Source: Punica granatum
Taxonomy: Eukaryota > Streptophyta > Magnoliopsida > Myrtales > Lythraceae
Assembly (NCBI RefSeq): GCF_007655135.1
Contig: NC_045134.1
Coordinates: 25,692,568 to 25,756,567, forward strand
Length of the DNA: 64,000 bases
Direction of reading: 5' to 3'
Position numbers and translations under genes: made by a program. Of this stretch, positions 11,452 through 23,126 are shown in pieces. Within the stretch, counting starts at the first letter, position 1; each line of letters opens with the position of its first letter. A model generated the notes under the pieces. That model was not told the origin of the DNA and ran no database searches. It worked only from the letters and a program-made list of their open reading frames with translations.

Positions 11452-11892
11452 ATGGCCCAGGAGAACCAATCAGGCCATCAAAAGCAGTGGAAGGTCAATT
11501 GGCTCGTCCCTGTATCAGCTTTCATGGTTCTCTTTGCAAAGATCAGGGCCGCTCGACACTCGAACAAGCTCAAGACGACGTTGTCTGGTGGTAGCTACAC
11601 CTCGAGGAGTTTATGGAGTACAGGGAACAAGAAGGCGAAGAAGAGGAAGAAGGGGATGAGCTTTTTAAATCAAGAGGGCATCGATAGAGTGCTCGAACAA
11701 GAAGAACAGCAGCAGATCAAGGGGGAGGGAGAAGGAATGTTCGGGGATGGCGGGGTCTGGCAGAGGTCAATCCTGATGGGGGGTAAATGCGATCCGTTGA
11801 ACTTCTCCGGGGTCATATACTACGACGAGAAGGGGAGGAAGCTCAACCAGTTGCCTCCACGGTCGCCCCGATCGAGCCCTTTCCCGGTATAA
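11452..11892 (+). CDS. small plant protein of unknown function with one membrane segment
   Basis: This is a single-exon reading frame of 146 residues. The ATG (AATAATGGCCCAG) follows a plausible promoter region. A hydrophobic segment lies near the N-terminus (about residues 16-30, WLVPVSAFMVLFAKI), followed by a basic, Lys-rich middle (about 57-70) and a Gln/Glu-rich stretch. The C-terminal half has the most protein-like block: WQRSILMGGKCDPLNFSG, then IYYDEKGRKLNQ and a Pro/Ser-rich tail. I recall similar blocks in uncharacterised plant proteins with an N-terminal hydrophobic stretch, but I cannot attach a function. Codon use and composition differ clearly from the surrounding AT-rich DNA, which supports it being real. 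Confidence 0.75.
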   Translation: MAQENQSGHQKQWKVNWLVPVSAFMVLFAKIRAARHSNKLKTTLSGGSYTSRSLWSTGNKKAKKRKKGMSFLNQEGIDRVLEQEEQQQIKGEGEGMFGDGGVWQRSILMGGKCDPLNFSGVIYYDEKGRKLNQLPPRSPRSSPFPV

Positions 11893-12117
11893 CTTTCTCA
11901 AGCTCGGGTATGACAATTTTCGGATAGTCATTAATTAGTAATATGTTCAGCAAACACAAATACCCTGTTCTCACCGTTTTTCGATCGTGTCATCTGTAAC
12001 TCAGTGAATATTCATATATGATACGTGAAATTTCATGACTTACCATGACTTTCATCATCACCCAGTAAAGATCATAGACAAGACATGCCCGCCTTTAAGT
12101 TAGAATGCGTATATAGG

Positions 12118-12697
12118 TGTTGGGAAGGATGTACTCAGCCCAACAACATCGCGACTAGTGTAATAAAAAAATAGCAATGAAGAAAAAGAACACCGAAAAT
12201 TTTACGTGAAGAATCTCGATGTGGGAAAAACCTACGAAACTGACTCCGAATTAACGATCCACTATCAATTAAAATTACACAATATTTTTCATCGAAGATA
12301 AACCCTTTGATCAGCAAACTCAAGAGACACACTCTCTTGGATTACACAAACACCAAAATTCATCATCCACAACGAGTGGATTACAAAGTCAGTTGAACCA
12401 GTACCTACAGAGCTCGAATAGAAATTCCGACCGCTCAGAACTTAGCTCCACATGTTGTGAAGTCACTGCCAAAATTTCGTCCCAATCGGAGTTCGTTTGA
12501 GGTCCCGATCGAGGTTTGATGCTCTGTTTCTTCTCTGTTCTGATCTGCTGTCCTTCAGGCCTCCACGCTTTGATCGGCTCTTTTGCTGAAAATTAACCCT
12601 CACAAAGATGAGTTTTTGGTTCCATTAAAATCCGATAAAAGCCCAACACGATTTGAGCCTAACTTCGTCTTCGTCCAAATTGGATGAATACCCAACA
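12118..12697. mobile_element. solo LTR (580 bp), copy B, inverted relative to copy A
   Basis: This begins TGTTGGGAAGG and ends CCCAACA, flanked by the 5-bp duplication ATAGG (12113-12117 and 12698-12702). The reverse complement of the LTR at 6629-7267 aligns along its whole length, including CCAATCGGAGTTCGTTTGA and CCCGATCGAGGTTTGAT. Copy B is about 60 bp shorter. No internal retroelement sequence is attached. It lies 225 bp downstream of the unknown membrane-protein gene, so it could supply part of that gene's 3' region. Confidence 0.8.
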
Positions 12698-13569
12698 ATA
12701 GGTAACATATGATAATTAACGGGATACAGAAACGCAACACTCGACACCACATGACGATTATTAATAAAGCCCGACCATAAGCAATTGATGAGGTTAAATG
12801 CAATGGCACAATCTTTACCTGGAACCAAAGATTCTGAGCTCGACTCGTTAATAGGACTTCCCCCTGGCCGCAGCCTTTCTTGTGCAAACCAACAAGAGGA
12901 ATGATGGCACCAAATGTTGCAGCACTGCGGCTGCAAAGTGCGACTACTCCTTTTTGGGGCTAGCTGCACTTATTGCAATACCCAAGTCTATTAACCCTTT
13001 TCGATAAGGCTGCGATCATATCATGGACCATTGGGCTTACTCGGATGTAAGGACGCTAAAAGATGCATCAGCATTCACACCATTGGGCTTGCCGCGATCA
13101 TATCATTCACACCCGATAGTGTGAGAATATCACATATATATCCCGATATATATTAAGATTTCAATTTGATCAACGGCTTGGGATGGTCGCCAAGAATCAC
13201 ATAGCCCACCAGTCTCAAATTATCTTGAAGAAAAACCTATAAAAAGGGCTTCTGCCTATTTAGTTTTAAACTTCCCCCCAGACTTCTCAACTGAAGTTTC
13301 CCTTTTAACAAAACAAATGCGCGAGTAAAGTAAACCACAGCGGTGCCGTTGTCAAATTGCGCATCCATGAGCCCTGAGGCACGTGCGGAGCGTACAGAAG
13401 CACCTCGTGGTCAGGCCATGGCAGATAGGATTAATGGAACACCCTATGGGGTCTGATGGAAAAGAAAATGCTGCTGACTAATTAACCAAACCACGACAGC
13501 ACAAAACTGCAGTAGATTCATTAGGAGGCATCAACTGTCTGGTCCAACAGTGAAAAAGACTTTGTTCAT
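12698..13569. other. intergenic DNA between the LTR and the oleosin
   Basis: A block at 12840-12965 has coding-like base composition on the minus strand, but I recognise no protein in any frame. Short direct duplications (ATTGGGCTT and GCGATCATATCAT, each twice) lie at about 13008-13105. The part nearest 13570 is probably the oleosin 3' UTR. Confidence 0.35.
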
Positions 13570-14043
13570 TCAAGCACCGGGAGCTACATCTTTCATCTTA
13601 CTACGCAGATAACCGCCATAATCTTGAGCATAATCCTTCATATTCCGGGCGGTATCGTAGATCCTCCTCCGGGCATAGTCGGCCTGGTCCGAGCCAGGCG
13701 GGTGAGACCCCCTGAAGTACCTGTAGAGCCAGGACAGGGCAGCCAGGCCCGCTATTCCGAACCCGCACAAGGACAGCAGCCCAAAGACCGCGACGAGTAG
13801 CACGGCGGCGATCGGGACCCATATCGGGCTCGAGAGCAGAATCAGCGGGGCGAAGAAGATGAGGCCCATCAGGGTTGCGGCGGCGGTGAGGCCGGTGAGG
13901 AGCAGAAGGGCCCCACCGGAGATGGCAAGGGCGAGGAGGCCGAGTAACCTCGTAGAGGTTTGCGGAGGGGCGCGGTGGAGGGTGACGGTGGTGGTGGCTG
14001 GCCTCGGCGGCGGAACATGGCCGGCAGTGCGACGGTCGGCCAT
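13570..14043 (-). CDS. oleosin (lipid-droplet structural protein), U-lineage-like
   Basis: This is a single-exon gene of 157 residues. A Pro/Thr-rich, hydrophilic N-terminus (1-31) leads into the long hydrophobic hairpin (about 32-105). The diagnostic proline knot PX5SPX3P is complete: P66, S72-P73 and P77, in [13 protein letters not shown] polar amphipathic C-terminal domain follows ([20 protein letters not shown]). The final residues are VAPGA; a conserved APGA ending is reported for the 'universal' (U) oleosin lineage, and the protein is short like low-molecular-weight forms. Oleosins coat oil bodies and keep them from fusing. I chose the ATG at 14041-14043 (MADRR) because it is the usual family N-terminus; the longer in-frame extension upstream is 5' leader. 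Confidence 0.93.
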   Translation of the reverse strand: MADRRTAGHVPPPRPATTTVTLHRAPPQTSTRLLGLLALAISGGALLLLTGLTAAATLMGLIFFAPLILLSSPIWVPIAAVLLVAVFGLLSLCGFGIAGLAALSWLYRYFRGSHPPGSDQADYARRRIYDTARNMKDYAQDYGGYLRSKMKDVAPGA

Positions 14044-14154
14044 CCTCGAGATTGAGAGCGACAGAGAGCGATGGGGTGAGGTTTGACTCTGAGCAGAGAA
14101 AAAGTTCGGACTTGAGGAGAGACAGATGTATGATTCGAGTGCTCCGTCCAAGAA

Positions 14155-14173
14155 GCATGCAGTGGAACACGTG
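14155..14173 (-). promoter_or_regulatory. RY element next to a G-box/ABRE core upstream of the oleosin
   Basis: CATGCA (14156-14161) and CACGTG (14168-14173) lie within 20 bases of each other, about 112-130 bases upstream of the oleosin start. RY motifs are bound by ABI3/FUS3-type B3 factors and CACGTG by bZIP factors, a pairing typical of seed and oil-body genes. A TATATATG stretch at about 14206-14213 (minus sense) could be the TATA box; if so, the two motifs lie at or just below the transcription start. Function is inferred from motifs only. Confidence 0.4.
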
Positions 14174-14238
14174 GAAGAACAAAAACATGACCTCCTTCTT
14201 CCCATACATATATACGCGTATGTAATTTTTTCGATAAA

Positions 14239-14310
14239 TAACAAGTTGGCCATGAACTTAGTATAACGAAAAATAATAAGTTGGGCCCATGAACTTAATA
14301 TAACGAAAAA
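14239..14310. repeat. two-copy tandem repeat of about 35 bp
   Basis: Two adjacent copies share AAGTTGG(GC)CCATGAACTTA followed by TATAACGAAAAA. They lie about 200 bases upstream of the oleosin start and differ at a few positions. Confidence 0.7.
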
Positions 14311-14963
14311 CAAAGGTTGCTATCAACATCTGATGCAGTCAGTGACCTCGATTCGGTGGCTGGTCACGGGTATAGAGCCCCTTATAGTCATGAATCTCCC
14401 GGCTCTCTCTTTCGGAACGAAGCAACTTAGCATTGAAAAATCTCATTGAGAAAAATCGAATCTCGAAAACCCTTACTTCTATGGGAGAGCACTACACCAC
14501 CCCGCACCGAAGCATACCTAACCGGTACAGTCGTGTCTTTGTGAACGACAGATTTTGATTATCCATAAAAATCTTGTTATTGATAGTAGAAGCAATTGGC
14601 ATCCATTAGGACCATGGCAAAGGGGCCAAACCGGCCATAATCAAAGTGTTACTACTAATATAAGGAAAAATGCTACTTAACTTCTATAACGATCCGTCCG
14701 ATAAGCCGATCAGTGAATCATTGCGTCCATTTGGCACTGCCGGATTTGGCATGAATAGCTCAGCTTCTAACATAATGTAAAAGATTTTTGTGAAGGCAAT
14801 AAGTTCTCAACCTCACACGCAAAATCAAAATGGCCCCTACATAGAAGCATTTGATTGGCTTCCCATCATCCTCTTATCCTTTACCTCTCCAACAAAAAAG
14901 GCCCCATCAAAGGGCTTGAGAGGGATTGCATGACGGCCTCTAAACCCCTCCCATACAGCAACA
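14311..14963. other. spacer between the divergent oleosin and cyclophilin genes
   Basis: The two genes are divergently transcribed, so this spacer holds both promoters. I see no further coding region. A pyrimidine-rich stretch just before 14964 looks like the cyclophilin 5' leader. Confidence 0.4.
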
Positions 14964-16231
14964 ATGCTGCAAAACTCAAGACTACTACAATCCTCTCCTC
15001 AGCATTTCCATAATCCCCCGAAATTACCCTCGCAGGCTCAAACCCTACCCGACCCCTCGGCTAATCCCGCTTTTAAACCCGTGAAGTTCTCGCGCCGAGA
15101 GCTAGCTCTATGTGCCAACTCTTCCCTGCTTCTTCTACTTGGCTCCCACTCATTCGCTAACCCTTCTAAGGCACTAGCAGAAGAAACCCAGGGAGCGAAG
15201 AGCTCGAGCCCTGCTCAGAGCTGCAGCGACAAACAGCCTACGAAGAGAGCATTTCTTGACATATCCATTGATGGGGAGCCAGCCGGGAGGATCGTTATTG
15301 GGTTATATGGGGATGATTCCCCCGCTGGGGCTGCAAGATTCAGCAATCTGGTATCGGGAGCAGCAGGAATTAGCTATAGGAGAAAAGAGTTTGTCAAGAT
15401 CATGCCAAACTATGTCCAGCACAGTGGGGTGAGATCATATGGCGTGGATGTAGAGCTTGCGAGTAGGACAGGCAGCGATCTAACGAATCAGAATCTAACT
15501 GAAGAGTGGGAAAGGGAGTTTGAGAAATGCCCAGGGACGAAAAATTTGGCAGGGACAGTTGGAATTATTGTGAGGAATCCTTCAAAGCCGCCTCCAAACT
15601 TGAAGTTGGTAGCTAGGCAGGGGAAGCTGGAGATTGATCAGGAGGAAGTTGTGAAGGACCCAAATGCGACGGAGTTTGTGATTTCTATTAAGGATTCACC
15701 GGAGCTTGATGCTTCGACCCTAGTGATCGGGACGGTGTTGGAAGGAATGGAGGTTGTTAAGCGGATTGGAGAAGTCAAAACTGTGAACGAGAATACCAGT
15801 TCTCCATATTTCAGGTGAGCTTCTATACTTCATATCCTAACACTGATAAACCCACTCAACACTGGCAGCATGCTACTGATAATAGGAAAAGTCTCCCATC
15901 TTAGACATGTCCTATATAAAACTCGGAATGATACAACATTGTCATAACACTATTTATGTAGTAGTACCAAACACGAGTTTAGTAAAAGGAAGCTTCATAA
16001 AATGTTTCAGCTTCAGGAAATGCAGTGTACTCTCGGAGAAATTTATCCCGTACCTGTTTTCCTGAAAGATGATTCTTTCCAAATGGAATGCCGAAGAAGA
16101 AATAATTGTTCTTGTATATGTTGATTAGGGTTGCCAAGCTGATCGGAGATAAGAGGGCAGTTGTAGCAGAGAGAGGCTTCAACCGTCCTTACTCGAAGGT
16201 TCTGGTCACAAACTGCGGCCTGGTGGAGTGA
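14964..16231 (+). CDS. CYP26-2: thylakoid-lumen cyclophilin-type peptidyl-prolyl isomerase (CYP26-2-like)
   Basis: Two exons, 14964-15814 and 16129-16231, join through GTGAGC...TTAG and give 317 residues. The N-terminus is a bipartite plastid-to-lumen signal: a Ser/Pro-rich transit region, a twin-arginine at 44-45 followed by a Leu-rich core, and an ALA cleavage site after about residue 72. This implies Tat-dependent delivery to the lumen. The cyclophilin domain follows (FLDISIDGEPAGRIVIGLYG, then FSNLVSG, then IMPNYVQHSG). The canonical catalytic Arg and the usual FHRVI block are replaced (EFVKIMPNYV), as in other divergent lumenal cyclophilins, so isomerase activity is doubtful. The second exon supplies the conserved end VAKLIGDKRAVVAERGFN...TNCGLVE. 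Reading on past the splice donor would end the protein six bases later. The assignment to CYP26-2 rather than CYP28 is from memory of length and motif order. Confidence 0.87.
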
Positions 16232-16583
16232 CAAAAGACACTGATGGAATAGTTCCCCAGTTTTCCGAGCAGAGAGAATTAAATTCATGTAATAAAAAGG
16301 ATATGACTACTATCACCGGAAAAGCTCATTCGTTAGAGAGTCTAAAATTGTTGAGTTTCTAGCCTATGAGCCTCGTCATGGAATTATATTGAAACCCCCA
16401 ACAAGGGAAAGATACTTTTCCTCATCTCATATATAAGCTCCTTGCCGAAAGTTAAGCAAAACTATACTTTTAGGAATTTCACACTGCAAACCATATATAT
16501 GCCTAAGGACGGAAAGCTCTCAAAATTGGACATTTCTTAGAACGCTAAATTCCACTTGAAAATTAATCTTACATATGTCAACA
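16232..16583. other. spacer between two convergent genes
   Basis: These 352 bases hold the 3' UTRs of the plus-strand cyclophilin and the minus-strand zinc-finger gene. The transcripts are likely to come close or overlap. No gene is seen. Confidence 0.5.
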
Positions 16584-19500
16584 CTATCTTTGAGACGACT
16601 TCGTTCTTTTTGACGTGAAAAGTCTCCTCACTGAAGTGATGGGATCATCAACCTGCATGATCAGCAGAGAGAGTCAATAATTGACACGCGATAATCTGAA
16701 CAAGCAGAGCAAAACAAACCAGAATAATCGAACGCATTTTGACAGCAAATGTCGATGTTTACTTGTTTTCGAGCATGGTAACATGACTATTACAATATTC
16801 TAAGAGCTGCATCACACTGAGTGCCTTGGGTTCAATCCAAATATATGGGATTTCCCCACTACTATCCATCGATGAAGACTGTTGAGGTGCAGTTCAATAA
16901 AGGTCTTTCGATGTGTGTATATATATATATATATAATACCAAAGTGAATCATATAAGCAGTATAGTGTCAAGGACGTTACCTTGATCACGGAGGCAGATG
17001 CAGGGGTTGTTGGTGAAAGATTAGGATTCTCCTTTTGACGCTGCAAAGCAGACAATACTTGTTGCCAGCCTGGCACCATACCACCAGTTGATGCAATCCA
17101 CGGACAGAAGTGTCGGTGCTGTCTGATGGGATCAAACTCCATGCCTTTATCTGTCGTTCCCGGCAGAGTACGCTCCCCTGAGCCCAAAACAAATGAAGCT
17201 ATAACAACAAACTTCCGCTTTTGAGTGTCAAAACATTTATGGTTTTCTTTCTAGCAAAGACAGACTTAGAGACTAAGGGTGTCATAAAGCAAGCTGCACG
17301 AATCAGATTAGTCAGTACAATAAAAACAGATGCTGCATGTGCAAGCTATAGCAGCGGATTCGACAGTTGCTATAGTCATTTTAAGCAAATTAGGGGAGAA
17401 TTAGAAAATGCTAAAGATGCAAATCCTCTGGCCCGGTTCTCCATCTCCAAATCTCCTTACGTTTGATGGGAGTCGGGGCATGTCTTCTCTTAATATCCAA
17501 GATTTAGAATGCACAATGAACTATATAATCCTCGCAGGGCTAAAAGCCATAACTTGTTCTACCAAAAGAAAAGGAGAAAAGGATAGAAAAACAGAGAGAG
17601 GATTGCTGCTTCTTGGCTCATACCTTGAAGGATTTCATTCAGAAAGACCAGATATATATATATATATATATATATATGCATAAACAAGAACAACAAGACA
17701 AGTAAGAACATCACTCACCTATGTTACCACCCAGCAGTTCTTTCTTTGAAGAAATTGCTGCATCTCCGACATCTTTTGCATCTTTAGGCATATTATTATT
17801 TTGACAGAGACCTTCTGTATCATTCTGAGTGCTCGTTTCCCCGGAAATATCATTTGGATGAGTAGAAGATGTCTGACTATCAATGCCTTCAGTAGGGTTA
17901 TCAGTCAAAGAAGGTGGATGGTTGTCTCCCATATCTCCAATTGCCCTGTTGCTTTCTTCTCCTCCCAAAGACACAGTTGTGCCTCTCAATTCAGATTGGT
18001 TATCTTCTTGGTTGATAAGTAAACGATTTCTAAGATCAGGATCAGAGGAAAAACGAGCCCTAATGCTCCGGCCAATAACCGGCAATGAGATTGTCGCTTT
18101 AAAATTTTGTTGTGTCGGAGGTGGCCCACCCGCAATGGTCAGGCTTGAATTGGATGATGGTGCATTTGGCTCCCCACTCGAGACACGATGGCTATGATTT
18201 CCATCAACTGCGTCCTTTGTGCTGCCATTCTTCTCATTATTGAGTCGTGCAAAACCAACCAATCTAAACACCTCTACAGGTCGTGCTACTGTAAGGAAAG
18301 CCCACAAACCAACGCTGGCTCCACAAAGCTTACAGTCCAGAACTACGGACTTGGGATCAGCAACTGATTCACTTGAAACACCAAAATTTCTATTTGCCTC
18401 CATGCCTGAACTGAGATCCGCAGCAGGGGTGCAGCCTAGTGACTTATCATTTCCAGGAAGCACCTTTGAAAATTTTGAAGAATTGGTCTCTTCAGCAGCA
18501 CCATTAGATAGATCCATTTTGCAATCAAACACATATGGTAATACGCGAGGCTCCCAGCCGCATAAACTTATGAGCTTCAACGCCTGCACATGCATTCCAG
18601 GTTCACAAATGATGAATCTCATGATAAACATAAAATAGCAGCAAGAATTAAAGGATAAATTGACAATACTGAGAAAGAGTCAAAACTCAGACATAAAGAA
18701 TTTCCACTATTACGTCGTCCAGTTCAAATGTCCTTACATATTATCATCAATACCAGAAAGATCGCTGAATGACGCAAATGCTTGAAACATATAAAAGAAT
18801 CAGATCGCAAGATATAAGGAATAACACAAATATATAAGATTGAAAATGATGCGGATCTGATCAACATAAAAATAGGACCTGATAATAAAGATGAGAAGAC
18901 TCAGCATCACATCCATTTTCTTGATATTCCGTCGAAGGGATCTCTGGAGAGATGTGACCATACTCCAGCTTCGATGATTGTTGAAGAAATTGACCGAGTT
19001 GAGGGCTTCTCATCAACTCAATAGCCAAGGAGGAAATAACAGGAAGAGCCAAGAGGTGAGCAAGCAAGGAAGACCTCTCTCTAAATTGATCAGCTAGAAC
19101 TGGAGGCGGTGTAGGGGGGAACTGAGCTAAAGTTTCATCACAGGAGTTGTCCATCCATGGGCAAAGTAATTTATGTCCATTATCGAGCTTCAAGCTAAAA
19201 ACAAGCGCCGCTTTCTCAACTGGAACAATGGGGGGACATATCAGAATGTCTAGAGAAAAGTTAAAAGGATGTTTAAATGTTGCTTATAAATCGAATACAA
19301 AATTACAAATAGGAAAGCAAGTTAAACCTTGTTCCCGTGACCAAGAGGATGAAGTGGAGAAAAAAACACGTGCTCCGCATGCTTCACAACCTATAGTATC
19401 AGTATCCACATTAACCCAACCTCTTCTTGCACAATTTACAGCACTAACCACCTGACGATACCGAGATAAGCAACATCATTAGAGTCGACTAACCAATACA

Positions 19501-20200
19501 TCCATAAAAATAGACGTGCAGATCCACAAACACGAGAAAACCAAAGTGTGAGTTTAGGACCTGGGGCTTTGCGAACCATGTCATGGACTTGAAAGTTGCC
19601 AGTCTCCGCAAGAGATCATCGCGGTCCCACGGCCTGCATAGCGGAACTTGTGAGACTCCAGCTGAAGGCTGGACTTCCTCAGCATCATCCATTCCCGACA
19701 TTGGATTTGGCCGCTTTCTTCCCCTCGACAATTGCATTACTGATGAACTACCAATCGATTACAAAACGAAAGCGCCGTCACTACAAAATGTCCAACCGCC
19801 CGACATAAATCAGTAAAAGCAATTACTAAATGGAAACATTAATCCAGTCCGCTAATTATGCAGCCATTTACATTGCAAGCTCGTGGCCAAATTAAGCTGA
19901 TAGAATGGGATGCTCTGCGAGCTAAGCTCGCATGCAGATTTGAAACACGGCGTCTATATCGCCGACAAAGTTGGAATCCGATCGGTCGAAATAGCTAAAT
20001 GCTCAACATATAACAACGGACGGATTATCCATCACTGTACAGGCTGACAATGGAGTTAAACCAACAAGAACTAGGGCAGGGAAGAGGTACAGCGAGAGCT
20101 GGAACCTGGGGGATGAAGAGGATGCCTTCGGATTCGATCTCGGGTATTGAAAGAGCTTGTCCATTATGGAGTGAAACCTCTTCTCTGAATCTTCCGCCAT
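16584..20200 (-). CDS. C3HC zinc-finger protein of the NIPA/ZC3HC1 family (MEM1/ILP1-like)
   Basis: I assembled seven exons, all with GT-AG borders and matching phases: 20106-20200, 19561-19747, 19328-19451, 18879-19219, 17719-18583, 16981-17177 and 16584-16652. They give 625 residues. Two Zn modules are visible. The first has CEAC (C116, C119) with HKLLC (H151, C155) and the CARRGW and CPW blocks. The second (Rsm1-like) has CKLCG (C333, C336) and HRHFCPW (H558, C562). A long Ser/Asp/Asn-rich linker separates the halves of the second module. The C-terminus, VDDPITSVRRLFTSK, is basic and conserved. Animal ZC3HC1 (NIPA) is an SCF adaptor and a nuclear-basket protein; the plant relatives are linked to DNA demethylation (MEM1) and cell-cycle control (ILP1). 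The length fits MEM1 better than the longer ILP1. (TA)n tracts lie in two introns (16918-16935 and 17652-17677). Confidence 0.9.
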
Positions 20201-22250
20201 TAGAGACCGGTTAACTGTTCGAGTGTCCCGTTCACGAGCTTCACAAGCTCTTCCCGGAAGGAAAAAGTGGTTCAGCTGTGGGAGAAGATCGACCGCTGGC
20301 CGGCTCTGGCTCTTCCTTCAGCTCTGCGATGAGGATGAGCCGTCTTCAACCTGCGGCCGATTGGTATAGAGCTTGCGGACGTCGGACGCTCTTCGTGTCC
20401 GTTGGAACGCAGTGCTGTGGAGAAGACGGGGAGGCGAGAGTGATCAGCTGCTACGCAAGTTGGCTAAGAGGCTTATCTTCGCCGCTGATTTTGAATACCG
20501 ACTTCCCCCTCGGGAAGCATTACAACCGTCCGATCAAGTTATTCAGCACATGATGGAGAAACCTTGAAGGGCAATAATTTGCCAAATCCGATCGCCCGCT
20601 ACGAGATTGCTGTGCTTGGATCCGAGTCTTATGGTGTCATGTCACTACTAGTTGGGAGCGTATATCGAACAAAAATTTAACGGTCCATGCTCAGACCGAG
20701 ACTATTAGGCCAAACACCTCCAATTAGCCGGTTAGGAACCACGCGCCAGACTTCCTGGTCCGTGCGGGGTCTAGTAAGGCTTATTTCATGGCTTTCCCGT
20801 GGTAGCCATGGACATGGGTTTATCCCAATTTTGGACTTTTAACTTCTTGATTCAAATGGTTTGGGTTTCAAAAGTAGTGCTGTTATCACGTTGTCAGTTT
20901 ATGTCTTAGACGAGCCATGTCGTGCTAAATAGATATTAGAAGCTCAAGCCGAGGCTATCATGCCGATATGAGAATTGATCGGGGTCTAGTAAGGTCCAAA
21001 TGCTTTAGAAGGCTCTGGCCCGAAATGGAAACGGATTAGAAGGCCCACGAACACATCTGCGTGGGAAATTCCAAATGCAAAATCGCTACAAAAAGGTCAT
21101 TCCACCCCCATCGACCATCTGTTAGGCCCATCATTGTCCGTAGTTATTCAATTCATTTTTCATTTTTCTTTCTCTTTTTTTTTTTGCAGAATTTGTTCAA
21201 TTCGAGATGTCTGAAATTTCGAGTGATAGAAAAATGAGATTTAATGCAATGACATTCGCGTTGATATGAAATCGAGAGCTTGAAGGTTAGCATTTTATCA
21301 AGTGAAATTGTTTAAATTACATTTGCAATTATAAAGGGAGGGGGCTACAATTTAGTATAATAATATAACAAAAGTTGTATAAAGGAGCACGAAAGTCATT
21401 CCACCAATGATGATTAAATCCGGAACATCGTAATTCAATGTTGGCTAAAACTTGGGTCATTATATCGAACTCCCTTTTGTCACTTAGATTGCATTTGTTT
21501 ATCATCAATTATAATACATAAAAATCGAGAAGCAAAACTTAATTGTGCCATAAAACTCAAACTATATGACCTTCAGCTCATCATTGCATGACAAACTAAT
21601 AAATTCAAAACAAAAATGCATGTATCTATTGTTATAACTTAAATCCATTCTGTAGATTTTGTACATATCAATTTAACGAGTTTTTATATATTATTTATAC
21701 ATAGGGACATGTAAATATCATTTTGAAATATTAAGGATTCTTTTGGTAATTTAAAAGTTGTTTGTAGAAATATGAAATGGTTTCATAAGTTTAAACTTTA
21801 ATGCACTGCATGTCCTACAATAGAGCACGAAAAGAATTATTCTCTACGCTATTTTCTTTCTTCTGTCATTTCTCCCTACACCTTACCTTGACCCTTTTCA
21901 TTCTCGCAATCATTTAAGTTAAAATTAAATGTTCCCCATATTACTGAAAAATTAAAATTAAGTAATAATTATTTCTAGTATTTTTTTTAATCTATAGCGT
22001 GTATATATTATATACTTTTTTCCTATAATATAAGTTTCCTTTTGTAATGTTTATTTACAATAATAATCTCCTAAAAATCAAAGTTAGTTCTTCCTACAAT
22101 TGCAATTTTGTTCTTCTCAATTTAGTGGATTACTTTCCCTTTTTTAAATAAAATCATTATATATTACAACACCATTTTTTTTATATTATTCAATTCAATG
22201 TAGTTAAATCTTTCTCTATATTACTTAGACTCATGATCTATTCTAAACAC

Positions 22251-22284
<34 letters not shown>

Positions 22285-23126
22285 AGTAACGCGTAATATG
22301 TGAGAATTATATTTTGATAATTCTCAATTTAAATTTTATTGATTTTTTTATTGTTTTATTTTTAATAAAATTGTAATTTTTTTGCCACTAATAAAATTGT
22401 AACATCTAATATTGCACTAAAAATTGTAAATAAATATTAAAAGTTTTAAAATGAAAATTTTTCTCAATCAATTCACGGATATATTAAAAGTTCTCTAAGA
22501 AGTAATTACAAAATTACATAAATTAAACAATTCTTCAAACGTGCGCAACATGCTGGCATATACCTAGTTGTAATGCACATAATCTAATGATATAATTTGA
22601 AAACGAAAAATTAAAATTTTGTCCAATATCATATCACTCCATTCACGAAGGTATTGCATTTACTATCAAGATCGTAAGTCCTTGTGGTTTCGAGCCCATT
22701 ACCTAAGGGATGGATCTCACCAAGTCCAATTCGATCATCAATATGTTCGTTATCGACATAAAAAGTCGAAGATAGCATATAAGTGGGAGGTCACTAGGCC
22801 GCCATTACTGTCACCCACCTTTACGACTAGCCGAAAAACTCGAAAAGGAAACGAGTAAATTACTATAGAAAAGGAATTAGAGAAACATGTTTTATAAGAC
22901 CGAATATTTGCTCCAAAATTTACTCAACAACCTTCAGAAAAATAGACGTTGAAAAAACAGACTTCTACCTAGTCAAACATTTCACTAACAAACCTCAAAC
23001 CCAAACCCTTCTTAAGGTTCGTAGGTTACCACTTGCCACCACATTGTGTCTCTCAACGTAAACTTACTCAAACCCCAGCTAGACGCACAGCCTGAAGCTT
23101 GTTATACCCAAGCTAAGCTCACATCC
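20201..23126. other. intergenic DNA upstream of the zinc-finger gene
   Basis: The first 400 bases (20201-20600) are GC-balanced and probably carry the promoter and 5' leader of the minus-strand gene. Reading frames there match nothing I know. TGGGCC-like motifs occur around 21040-21130. From 21150 on the DNA is AT-rich, with a (TA)n microsatellite at 22261-22284. A patch at 22620-22860 has an open frame but no recognisable protein. Confidence 0.45.

Noticed and set aside
12600..12969. Minus-strand frames with coding-like composition next to LTR copy B
   Set aside because: Neither of the two overlapping frames matches a family I know, and part of the region lies in the LTR. Kept only as an unassigned block.
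13601..14209. Second minus-strand frame and a plus-strand frame over the oleosin
   Set aside because: They are out-of-frame shadows of the GC-rich oleosin coding region.
20278..20567. Plus-strand frames divergent from the zinc-finger gene
   Set aside because: Two overlapping frames of similar length without any known motif; the base composition fits a GC-balanced promoter and leader.
22619..22858. 79-codon plus-strand frame
   Set aside because: No known protein similarity; the surrounding sequence looks like repeat-derived DNA.
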